The notes under the pieces: generated by a model | What the model was told of the DNA's origin: nothing | Databases searched by the model: none | Seen by the model: only the letters and a program-made list of their open reading frames with translations | Position numbers and translations under genes: made by a program | DNA from: Marinococcus halophilus | GTDB taxonomy: Bacteria > Bacillota > Bacilli > Bacillales > Marinococcaceae | Assembly: GCF_002265875.1 (NCBI RefSeq) | Contig: NZ_NPFA01000003.1 | Location: forward strand, 62,001 to 126,000 | Direction: 5' to 3' | DNA: 64,000 nt | In this document: one piece after another, positions 7,885 through 15,023 of the stretch | Numbering within the stretch: the first letter of the stretch is position 1 | Layout of the letters: every line of letters starts with the position of its first letter

Positions 7885-8595
7885 AGATAACTGCTCCTTT
7901 CGTTTTCGTCGGAGCCGGTGTGGAAATTCATGTTCAGCCAGCGTGCGAAAAGCCGTAATTGCGGTTTGAACATGTACTTTCTCCGGCACCGAACAAGTAA
8001 TGTTTCGTTGAAGCCAATACGAAGGCTTCAGCCATGTTTTTCTGCTGCCTGCAAAGTGCCGTTGAAGCACTTTTTCTGCCGCAAAAGCCATTGGCAGTGA
8101 TATATAGGCACTGACAGCTATAAAAACATTTCCCGGAGAAGAAACAATGTAAACCGGAGACGCCATAACAAGAAACAAAATGAAGTATATAAACACAATA
8201 TTGGTGGAGCAGTGGGGATTTGTAATTGAAGCAAGCTTGATTCTTCTCCAGGAGCTTTTTCGCGGGACCCCCGAAAAGCTGAAAATTTTGTGTTCCGCCC
8301 CGTGAAACTTTTTAAGCTGTTCCGGAAAAATAAAATGTGTTCCCATGGCAAACAGCAGAAATGTATAAAACGGAAGCAGTTGAAAGGCTGCGGCTGTGAA
8401 CCACGCCGCAGCTGCAAGCTTGTACCACCCAGGCATGGCACTTGCAACTGCTGTCATTACCTTTAAGTAAGACCGCAGGGAAAGCGGAAGCAGCTCATTG
8501 TGGATCTTTCCTTCCCTGTCAATATAAGCTCTGCTAATAAAGGAAGCTCCAAAGAAAAGCACTCCATGCTGATAAGAAAGCCCGCGGATTTTCAT
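7573..8595 (-). CDS. DUF1385 (YqhQ-like) membrane protein fused in frame to a YqgV-type thiamine-binding protein
   Basis: This is one open frame of 340 codons. Residues 1-237 are a divergent DUF1385/YqhQ-like membrane protein of unknown function: they hold the family motif HGAEHKIFSF, then NPHCSTN (compare HPRCGTS in YqhQ), and several hydrophobic segments. Residues 238-340 are a complete YqgV/UPF0045 domain. No stop codon separates them, yet an ideal ribosome site and ATG lie at the junction, so a free YqgV domain is probably also made. The DUF1385 start at 8593-8595 has only a moderate ribosome site (AAAGGGCGGG) and follows the aspA stop by eight bases. A lost stop codon and a true fusion look the same from sequence. 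Confidence 0.72.
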   Translation of the reverse strand: MKIRGLSYQHGVLFFGASFISRAYIDREGKIHNELLPLSLRSYLKVMTAVASAMPGWYKLAAAAWFTAAAFQLLPFYTFLLFAMGTHFIFPEQLKKFHGAEHKIFSFSGVPRKSSWRRIKLASITNPHCSTNIVFIYFILFLVMASPVYIVSSPGNVFIAVSAYISLPMAFAAEKVLQRHFAGSRKTWLKPSYWLQRNITCSVPEKVHVQTAITAFRTLAEHEFPHRLRRKRKEQLSMAIVDVTVSPIDKQGTGMSDTVAKIQDVLEKHNDKIDIEMTPMSTLLEGNIDDLLQAVREIHEIPFQEGYQRVSTNIRIDDRRDAEGKQMKKKMESVQNARKQ

Positions 8596-8603
8596 CCCGC
8601 CCT

Positions 8604-10022
8604 TTACTCGCCGTACATGAATCTAGAACCGGCGATCCCCGGCTTGGTCATTTCTTTGGCATCCAGAATTTCATCAAGCTCTTCTTCCGACAATATTCCC
8701 CGCTCGATGCAGATGGAGCGTACGCTCTGATCGGTCTCGATGGCTTCTCTTGCGATGCGGGCTGCTGTTTCGTACCCAACATGCGGGTTAATAGCTGTAA
8801 TAATGCCTACGCTCCGCTCCACCATGTTCCGGCAGTGGTCAATGTTGGCTGTAATGCCTTCAATCGTGTATTCCTGAAACACCTTTAAGCCATTCTGCAG
8901 CACAGACAGCGACTGAAGCAGATTAAATACGAGGACCGGTTCCATTACGTTCAATTCAAGCTGGCCCGCTTCCGAGGCATGGCTGATTGTATGATCGTTC
9001 CCAATCACCTGAAAAGAAATCTGGTTAATTAATTCGCACATTACCGGGTTCACTTTTCCTGGCATAATTGAGGACCCCGGCTGTCGGGAAGGAAGGTTGA
9101 TTTCATTTAAGCCGGTCCTCGGGCCAGAGCTCATCAGGCGGAGATCATTCGCCATTTTAGAAAGGTTAATGGCATGTACTTTAAGTGCCGCAGATAATTC
9201 AGTGTAGGAATCCGTATTCTGCGTTGCATCCACCAGATCGGTGGCGCTGTAAAAAGGCATCCCAGTATGCTCGGCAAGAATCTCTGCTACACGCCCGATA
9301 TATTCAGGCATAGCATTAAGCCCTGTACCGACAGCTGTCGCCCCAAGGTTAATTTCATACAAATGATCCACTGAACGCTTAATTCGCCGCAGATCTCTTG
9401 TAAGCACCCTACGGTAGGCTCCGAACTCCTGGCCGAGGCGGATAGGCACTGCGTCCTGCAGATGTGTTCGCCCCATTTTAATCACATTGTCAAACTCTTC
9501 TTCTTTCTCGCCCATCGCCTCGATTAAGTTATCAAGCGCAGTTACAAGACCCCTGGAAAGGCGCAGTGCTGAAATATGAATAGCGGTCGGAAAGGAATCA
9601 TTGGTGGATTGGGCCATATTCACGTGAGTGTTCGGGCTGACCCGCAGATAATCCCCTTTCTCGCCTCCGAGTATTTCAATGGCTCGGTTGGCGATGACTT
9701 CGTTTGCATTCATATTAAAGGAAGTACCTGCTCCGCCCTGAATAGAGTCCACGATAAATTGATCATCAAATTTGCCTTCAATGACCTCATCTGCTGCTTC
9801 GATGATCGCCTCGGCAATTGATTCATTTAAAAAACCGACTTCTGTATTCGCCGTGGCCGCAGCTTTTTTAACGTACCCAAACCCTTTAATTAATTCCGTG
9901 TGCGGCGGGTACCCGGTTATTGGAAAATTTTCTTTTGCCCTGAGCGTCTGGATGCCGTAATAAGCGTCTTTAGGCACTCTCTTTTCTCCTAAAAAGTCAC
10001 GTTCCACACGGTAGTTTTCCAT
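8604..10022 (-). CDS. aspA: aspartate ammonia-lyase (aspartase)
   Basis: The enzyme reversibly splits L-aspartate into fumarate and ammonia. The 472-residue protein has the aspartase-type N terminus YYGIQTLRAKENFPITG and the fumarase/aspartase signature GSSIMPGKVNPV. It also has MNANEVIANRA and the active-site loop segment STNDSFPTA. The YGIQTLRA and FPIT wording favours aspartase over fumarase. ATG at 10020-10022 follows AAAAAGGGGC. It sits between glcK and the DUF1385/yqgV gene, where B. subtilis has no such gene, so it looks like a lineage-specific insertion into a conserved block. Confidence 0.92.
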   Translation of the reverse strand: MENYRVERDFLGEKRVPKDAYYGIQTLRAKENFPITGYPPHTELIKGFGYVKKAAATANTEVGFLNESIAEAIIEAADEVIEGKFDDQFIVDSIQGGAGTSFNMNANEVIANRAIEILGGEKGDYLRVSPNTHVNMAQSTNDSFPTAIHISALRLSRGLVTALDNLIEAMGEKEEEFDNVIKMGRTHLQDAVPIRLGQEFGAYRRVLTRDLRRIKRSVDHLYEINLGATAVGTGLNAMPEYIGRVAEILAEHTGMPFYSATDLVDATQNTDSYTELSAALKVHAINLSKMANDLRLMSSGPRTGLNEINLPSRQPGSSIMPGKVNPVMCELINQISFQVIGNDHTISHASEAGQLELNVMEPVLVFNLLQSLSVLQNGLKVFQEYTIEGITANIDHCRNMVERSVGIITAINPHVGYETAARIAREAIETDQSVRSICIERGILSEEELDEILDAKEMTKPGIAGSRFMYGE

Positions 10023-10058
10023 GTTTTTAGCCCCTTTTTAACAATCGTTTTTTCTGTC

Positions 10059-11030
10059 TCAGTCGTTCATGTAATGCTGTTTCGCCAGCCACGCGGCTCC
10101 CGCTACGCCAGCGTCGTTCCCGAGGTCCGCAATGACAAAATTTGTTCCTTTTTTTACTTTGTCGAGCGCGAAAACATCAAAATGAGCACGAAGCGTATGC
10201 AGTAAATCGTCACCGGCAGCTGCCACCCCGCCTCCAATCACGATCCGCTCGGGGTTCAGGGTGTTGGCAATATTGCCGACGGCAAGCCCTAAATAATACA
10301 TAGCATGATCAATCACGCCGGCACAATAAGGGTCCGCGGATGTCGCGTACGCGAACAAGTCCTTGGTGGTAATTTCTTCTCCGCGCTGATGCACATCATA
10401 AATCGGAGAGCCCTCTGCTTCGTCTATATGCTCCAGAGCCCCCCGGACCATGCCCGTGGCTGATGAGATAGTTTCCAGGCAGCCACGCTTCCCGCAGTTA
10501 CAAAGCCGGCCTCCCTCTGGTTTGACGGTCACATGGCCAACTTCCCCAGCCATGTTGTCTTTGCCGTTCACCAAATTCCCATTAAGCACAATGCCCGCGC
10601 CAACGCCCGTACCGAGGGTAATAAAAATCATGTTCTGGACGTCTGTGCCGGCGCCTTTCCAATATTCCCCTGCGGCTGCCAGGTTGGCATCGTTGTCGAG
10701 CGCTACGGGGAATCCAAGCTTATCTTCAAGAATACGTGCGACCGGATAGTCTTTCCAGCCTATGTTTGTTGCAAATTCAATAATACCCTTTTCTATGTCA
10801 ATAAACCCCGGAAGCCCCGCGCCGGCGCCGGCGACTTCCGTCAACGGGATGTGCTTTTCTTGAAGCTCATGCTGAATGGATGCGGCTATTTCATCGAGCA
10901 CGTATTTTCCGTTTTCTTCCTTACTCGTCTTGATACTCCATTTGTGGTCCATGCCGCCGTTTTGATCGAACAGAGCCATTTTCACTGCAGTGCCGCCGAT
11001 ATCGATTCCTATTACATATTTTCCAGCCAT
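10059..11030 (-). CDS. glcK: ROK-family glucokinase
   Basis: Glucokinase phosphorylates glucose to glucose-6-phosphate with ATP. The 323-residue protein has the ATP-phosphate motif IGIDIGGTAVK, the sugar-binding DNDANLAA, and the ROK zinc motif CNCGKRGCLE. These features and the length fit B. subtilis GlcK (YqgR). AAAAGGGG lies seven bases before ATG 11028-11030. The short yqgQ gene lies immediately upstream, as in B. subtilis. Confidence 0.94.
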   Translation of the reverse strand: MAGKYVIGIDIGGTAVKMALFDQNGGMDHKWSIKTSKEENGKYVLDEIAASIQHELQEKHIPLTEVAGAGAGLPGFIDIEKGIIEFATNIGWKDYPVARILEDKLGFPVALDNDANLAAAGEYWKGAGTDVQNMIFITLGTGVGAGIVLNGNLVNGKDNMAGEVGHVTVKPEGGRLCNCGKRGCLETISSATGMVRGALEHIDEAEGSPIYDVHQRGEEITTKDLFAYATSADPYCAGVIDHAMYYLGLAVGNIANTLNPERIVIGGGVAAAGDDLLHTLRAHFDVFALDKVKKGTNFVIADLGNDAGVAGAAWLAKQHYMND

Positions 11031-11046
11031 TTGTTTACCCCTTTTC

Positions 11047-11235
11047 CTACTCGATTCGTCGTTCTCTTTTTATCGTCAATAAAGCAGTCTGATACATTCT
11101 GACATCCAAAAGACCGTTACGATACGCTTCCTTGATTTCTTCTTCCATTAAATCTAAGTCCATCAAACGATTTTTTGTATAAATGAAGGCTCCGACCGTA
11201 CGAAGCCACGTCCGGATTTCTGTCATGGATTCCAT
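11047..11235 (-). CDS. yqgQ: YqgQ family (DUF910) small protein
   Basis: This 62-residue protein of unknown function matches the YqgQ family: WLRTVGAFIYTKNRL, then LMEEEIKEAYRNGL and YQTALLTIKRE. It is predicted to be a small helical cytoplasmic protein. ATG at 11233-11235 is favoured because AAAGGAAGC lies about ten bases upstream. An in-frame ATG seven codons earlier overlaps that ribosome site. It is encoded directly before glcK with 16 bases between, a conserved pairing in Bacillus that hints at a link to sugar phosphorylation without proving one. Confidence 0.82.
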   Translation of the reverse strand: MESMTEIRTWLRTVGAFIYTKNRLMDLDLMEEEIKEAYRNGLLDVRMYQTALLTIKRERRIE

Positions 11236-11295
11236 CGTTATCCTGCTTCCTTTCATTATAGCAAGCGAAAGGCAATTTTCTACTACGTATTTTGT

Positions 11296-12477
11296 TCAGC
11301 TCCACCGGTACATGCCGATAACGAAAAAGGTGGCGAATGCTAAAATAAACATCACAAATGCTCCTATACGCACAAACTGCCAGCGGTGGCCCGGCAGGTG
11401 CACAAACACAGAAGCAATGAACCCGCCAATAAGACCACCGATATGCGCCCCGTTATCTACTGCCTGTACGGTAAATCCAAATGCCAGGTTGATGCCGAGA
11501 ATCACAAGCACATTCATGCCAAGTGTACGGAAAAACAGGCGCTGATGGGCCAGTCCCAGATATAAAAGAGCGCCAAAACAGCCAAAAATGGCTCCGCTTG
11601 CTCCTGCCGAGACTTGTTCGTTCATAGCAAAGCTGACCGTAGAGGCGAATACACCAGCAGCAAAATAAATAATAATAAACCGCCCTGTGCCGTAAATACG
11701 TTCTGTGATACCGCCAATAAAAAACAGGGCCAGACTGTTCATAAATAAGTGCAGAAAACCAATATGAAGAAACATAGCAGTAACCAGCCGCCACCATTCT
11801 CCTTCGACAATACCCGGATTGTACTTCGCCCCCAGCTCAATAAGCGTGTTGATATTCATGCTGCTGCCAGCGCGTTCCAGCACTAAAAAAATCGCAGCCA
11901 GTAATGCCAGGACAGTGTAAGTGACAATTGGCTTTCCACTGGAAAAAAAGGACATATCCTGCTGTTCAAGCTCCCGCTGTTTGTTCTCTGCCTGCCGGCG
12001 GTAAAAAGAGGCTCTTTGTTCATGCTCTTCGGGATCAAGCTCTTCTTCGAGCTCTCCCCATATCCATTCATTAGTCTTTAAATACGTACTGACGGCCGAA
12101 GGCGGATCCGCTATGCCGCGTCCATTGTCGTCGGCGAACAAAAAGGAATAGGCTTCATGTTCTCCGCTCTCCATTGGCGCTTCCATATCAGCGGGCGGAT
12201 ACGAAGTAATATAGACATTGGCAAATTTTGCTTTCCTTAAGGCAAGCCTGCGCTTCCAGCCGTGAAAGCTTTTTTCAGCCTCTCTCCTGTCCTCTTCTAA
12301 CCGTTCAAGGCGTTCATATTCTACGCGCGCCATGCGTACCACCCACGGCTGCCCGTTCACGTCCCCCTGAAGCCATATACGTTTTCGGTCGGGCCCGACA
12401 TCAATCAGGCGGAACGATTCTTCTTCCATGAGCTGCTCTGTAAATTTCCAAAACTGGTGCGTTTCCCGTTTAGACAT
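11296..12477 (-). CDS. gluP: rhomboid intramembrane serine protease (GluP/YqgP type, without TPR tail)
   Basis: Rhomboids cut membrane proteins inside the bilayer. The 393-residue protein has a roughly 190-residue cytoplasmic N-terminal region, then six or seven hydrophobic segments. It shows HLFMNSLALFFIG, the catalytic serine motif GASGA (Ser near 294) and the catalytic histidine in NGAHIGG (near 345). B. subtilis YqgP has about 507 residues and ends in TPR repeats; this protein stops right after the last membrane segment. The gene overlaps the upstream HAD gene by eight bases. In B. subtilis the homologue helps degrade the magnesium transporter MgtE and has been linked to glucose export. 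Confidence 0.88.
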   Translation of the reverse strand: MSKRETHQFWKFTEQLMEEESFRLIDVGPDRKRIWLQGDVNGQPWVVRMARVEYERLERLEEDRREAEKSFHGWKRRLALRKAKFANVYITSYPPADMEAPMESGEHEAYSFLFADDNGRGIADPPSAVSTYLKTNEWIWGELEEELDPEEHEQRASFYRRQAENKQRELEQQDMSFFSSGKPIVTYTVLALLAAIFLVLERAGSSMNINTLIELGAKYNPGIVEGEWWRLVTAMFLHIGFLHLFMNSLALFFIGGITERIYGTGRFIIIYFAAGVFASTVSFAMNEQVSAGASGAIFGCFGALLYLGLAHQRLFFRTLGMNVLVILGINLAFGFTVQAVDNGAHIGGLIGGFIASVFVHLPGHRWQFVRIGAFVMFILAFATFFVIGMYRWS

Positions 12478-13225
12478 CCGAACGCCGTCCTTCTTCCGCT
12501 ATTTCTTTTAAATACAGGGCTGCTTTGTTAAAATTGCTAAACTTTCTTACTGTTTTCGACGAATGATCGTTTTCTTCCCCCCGGGTGTTTACATAAAAGG
12601 CTTCCCACCCTGCATTTTCCGCTCCCTTTACATCATGGTCCCAGGAGTCTCCGACAAACAGCGCCTGTTCTCTGCGGCTCCCCAAATGCTGCAGCGCTTC
12701 GTCAAAAATAGCCGCCTTCGGCTTCGGGGCTTCAGCCGTTTCCGAAATAAAAAGATGCCTGCGATCTATCCAGCGGTCAAGCTCGAGCTGATAAAATTTT
12801 TCTTTTTGGAGCTCCTCCGACCCATTGGTAATAATCCCCAGGCGCACGTTGCTTTTTGTGAGCGATTCCAACAAATCAGGTACGCTCTCATATAGTTCGC
12901 TGAATTCGGGCAGACGCTGCTCGTATTCCTGATGAAAGCTAAGTGCTTCGCGGGCCGAACTCGGAAGTCTGAACACATGCATGGTTTCTTCATACCGCTT
13001 GATCCGGTACTGCTCCTGAGTAAGACTGCCTTCCTCGTATTCCTGCCAAAACAAATCGCAGTGATATTTAAACACTTCGAACCATCTGTCTTCATGAACA
13101 AACGGGGCTTCGCTATTTAATTGCTTTCTGATGGAGACAAACACAGCCTTGATTGTTTTCTGAAAAGCTTTTTCGTGATCATAAAGGGTGTTGTCCAGAT
13201 CGAAACAAATTGTTGTCCAGCGCAT
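12470..13225 (-). CDS. HAD-superfamily hydrolase, YjjG-like
   Basis: A 251-residue HAD subfamily IA phosphatase, probably acting on a nucleotide or small phosphorylated metabolite. Motif I is FDLDNT (nucleophile Asp9), motif II is IITNGS, a lysine lies in APKPKAAIF, and motif III is FVGDSWDHDVKGA. The helical cap sits between motifs I and II. ATG at 13223-13225 is nine bases after AAAGGTGG. It overlaps the rhomboid gene and is likely cotranscribed with it. The exact substrate cannot be told from sequence. Confidence 0.85.
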   Translation of the reverse strand: MRWTTICFDLDNTLYDHEKAFQKTIKAVFVSIRKQLNSEAPFVHEDRWFEVFKYHCDLFWQEYEEGSLTQEQYRIKRYEETMHVFRLPSSAREALSFHQEYEQRLPEFSELYESVPDLLESLTKSNVRLGIITNGSEELQKEKFYQLELDRWIDRRHLFISETAEAPKPKAAIFDEALQHLGSRREQALFVGDSWDHDVKGAENAGWEAFYVNTRGEENDHSSKTVRKFSNFNKAALYLKEIAEEGRRSDV

Positions 13226-13280
13226 GTACTTGTGCCACCTTTCTTCCTTCCATTATAGCAACCTCCCGCAAAAGGCGAAA

Positions 13281-14051
13281 TCAAAAGGAAAAAAGAAGGG
13301 CAGCGTACAATGCTGTAACTATCATCCCGCCGCCAAAAGAGCTTAGCGCATTCACAGCGTTATTGGTCATCCATGAAACGCCCGAAGCATAAATGGTTTT
13401 TCTGCCGTGATGAACCTCTGCTTCTGTGTAAGACTTACATTCACTGCACCAGTTTATCCGCTCTGCGTACGCTCCGAGAAACGTGTCTATAAAGCAGCCT
13501 CCTGCTCCTGCGATACACACGGAAACAAGCATAAACATCCCAAGCTCTTCAGATAAGTAAAAGACGGCCCCTCCTATAAGGGCGGCGCCCCCGCAGGCAC
13601 CCAGTGTTCCAACTGTTGAAACCGCTCCGGACCATCCATTTTCTGTTTGTTTTCGACTGCGAATATGAAAGGGGCGGCCTCCGAAGCGCCGGCCGATCTC
13701 TGAAGCCCACGTATCCGCATTCGATGCCGCCACTGCCCCAACAGCAGCAGCCAAAAATCCCTCCCACGGAACTGCGCTGTATAAGGCGGCAAATAAAAGC
13801 ATCGGCCCCCCATTTGCCCATACCTGCCAGCTGTCCCGCTGGACCTTTTCCTGCCTGTTCAAGCGTGAGAGGGCTGTCGAACTAATAAAAAAAATAAGCA
13901 GGGCCGCTGTTCCCGGCCAACTTGTCCATACGTAGATAAGCGTACCAAGCACCCCTGCTGACATCGTACCGAAAAGCGTTAGGGATCGTTTTTGCCAAAT
14001 GGTGAGTAAAAACAGCGCGAACACTAGACCCAGTGCTGTTTCACCCCACAT
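13281..14051 (-). CDS. DUF92 family membrane protein
   Basis: This is a 256-residue polytopic membrane protein of the DUF92/TIGR00297 family, which includes plant VTE6-type phytyl-phosphate kinases. The bacterial role is not established. The family motif ASNADTWASEIGR near residue 115 is clear, followed by GWSGAVSTVGT and a C-terminal MTNNAVNALSS. About seven hydrophobic stretches are visible. ATG at 14049-14051 overlaps the stop of the preceding gene by 11 bases, implying coupled translation. A GTG five codons earlier is the alternative. Confidence 0.82.
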   Translation of the reverse strand: MWGETALGLVFALFLLTIWQKRSLTLFGTMSAGVLGTLIYVWTSWPGTAALLIFFISSTALSRLNRQEKVQRDSWQVWANGGPMLLFAALYSAVPWEGFLAAAVGAVAASNADTWASEIGRRFGGRPFHIRSRKQTENGWSGAVSTVGTLGACGGAALIGGAVFYLSEELGMFMLVSVCIAGAGGCFIDTFLGAYAERINWCSECKSYTEAEVHHGRKTIYASGVSWMTNNAVNALSSFGGGMIVTALYAALLFSF

Positions 14052-14610
14052 GAAGAAGCCCGTCACTGCTGATCAGAGTCTGTACCGGCACATCGTGCGC
14101 TTCTACCGGAATATGCTCCTGAAGCTGAAAAGTATGAATCAGGGCAGCCGTGGAAAAATCCGCCCGGTTTAGAAAACGGTCATAGTACCCGCCTCCAAAT
14201 CCAATACGATAGCCTTCTTTATTAAACACTAGACCAGGCACAAGAATAAGGTCAAGCTGCTCCGGAGGAACGAGGGCACAGACGCTTTTTTTAGGCTCGT
14301 ATATCTGGCCGATCGAGCGTTCAAGCTCACCGAAATTCTGAATTTCATAAAATTCCATTCCACGCTGTTCGGGATCTATTTTAGGTACACATATCCGCTT
14401 TCCTTGCTGCCAGCCAGTTTCAATGATTGGTCCGGTGTTTATTTCATTTTTGAGTGATACCGTTACCGCGATCGTATCCGCCTGTTTCCAGCCGTCCCAT
14501 TGAAATAAATATTCGTAAATTTTCTTTTCCGCCTTCAGACGCTCGCTTCCGGAAAGGGCCTGGTACGAGCTGTTTATCTTCTGGCGGAGCCTATGTTTAT
14601 TCAATTGCAT
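14041..14610 (-). CDS. yqgN: 5-formyltetrahydrofolate cyclo-ligase
   Basis: The enzyme uses ATP to convert 5-formyl-THF to 5,10-methenyl-THF and so returns folate to one-carbon metabolism. The 189-residue protein has an N-terminal LRQKINSSYQAL, a central LVPGLVFNKEGYRIGFGGGYYDRFL signature and the C-terminal EAHDVPVQTLI. GGAAGGGGG lies directly before the ATG, so a TTG two codons in may be the real start. It ends inside the DUF92 gene start and follows rpmG as in B. subtilis. Confidence 0.92.
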   Translation of the reverse strand: MQLNKHRLRQKINSSYQALSGSERLKAEKKIYEYLFQWDGWKQADTIAVTVSLKNEINTGPIIETGWQQGKRICVPKIDPEQRGMEFYEIQNFGELERSIGQIYEPKKSVCALVPPEQLDLILVPGLVFNKEGYRIGFGGGYYDRFLNRADFSTAALIHTFQLQEHIPVEAHDVPVQTLISSDGLLHVG

Positions 14611-14651
14611 CCCCCTTCCACGTTATTTTTCCTTATACGTTGCTTTAAGAC

Positions 14652-14690
14652 AAAAGAAAAAGCAGCTGGGAGATGTAATCTCCTGCTGCT
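14652..14690 (-). terminator. rho-independent terminator after rpmG
   Basis: On the minus strand an imperfect hairpin (AGCAGCAGGAGA, loop TTACA, TCTCCCAGCTGCT) is followed by TTTTTCTTTTG. It starts at the rpmG stop codon and lies about 40 bases before the cyclo-ligase gene, so it may let part of transcription through. Confidence 0.75.
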
Positions 14691-14839
14691 TATTTCGTTT
14701 CGCGATGAAGAGTGTGCTTTCCTAAACGAGGAGAATATTTGTTCAATTCAATACGCTCAGGGTTCGTGCGTTTATTTTTGCTGGTAATGTAATTACGGTC
14801 ACCAGTCTCTGTGCAGGCAAGCGTTATTTGTACACGCAT
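14690..14839 (-). CDS. rpmG: 50S ribosomal protein L33, zinc-free type
   Basis: This 49-residue L33 has the core [20 protein letters not shown] and ends KHTLHRETK. The two CXXC pairs of zinc-binding L33 are absent: only one cysteine (residue 9) remains, and the second pair is replaced by SPRL. It is therefore the zinc-independent paralogue that can replace the zinc form when zinc is scarce. GGGAGGGA precedes ATG at 14837-14839. The position between pbpA and yqgN matches B. subtilis rpmGA. Confidence 0.93.
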   Translation of the reverse strand: MRVQITLACTETGDRNYITSKNKRTNPERIELNKYSPRLGKHTLHRETK

Positions 14840-14880
14840 GTGATTCCCTCCCTACTTTCGTACATTTTTCATACTTAGTA

Positions 14881-14909
14881 ATACTATCAGATTCCTATTT
14901 GTGCTTCAA
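14881..14909 (-). promoter_or_regulatory. sigma-A promoter of rpmG
   Basis: TTGAAG (14904-14909) and TAGTAT (14881-14886) on the minus strand are separated by 17 bases and lie about 40 bases before the rpmG ATG. The 184-base gap between pbpA and rpmG (14840-15023) holds nothing else recognisable apart from a weak hairpin just after pbpA. Confidence 0.65.
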
Positions 14910-15023
14910 GTCTGTGGTGTTAGTTTTTCCAAGGAAAGTTAAGAAGATTTTTCTTAAAAGCGGCAAATCAGGCAAACACGGTATTAATGTGAGGCTCAGC
15001 CTCCGGCTGTTGTTCCCAAAGGA

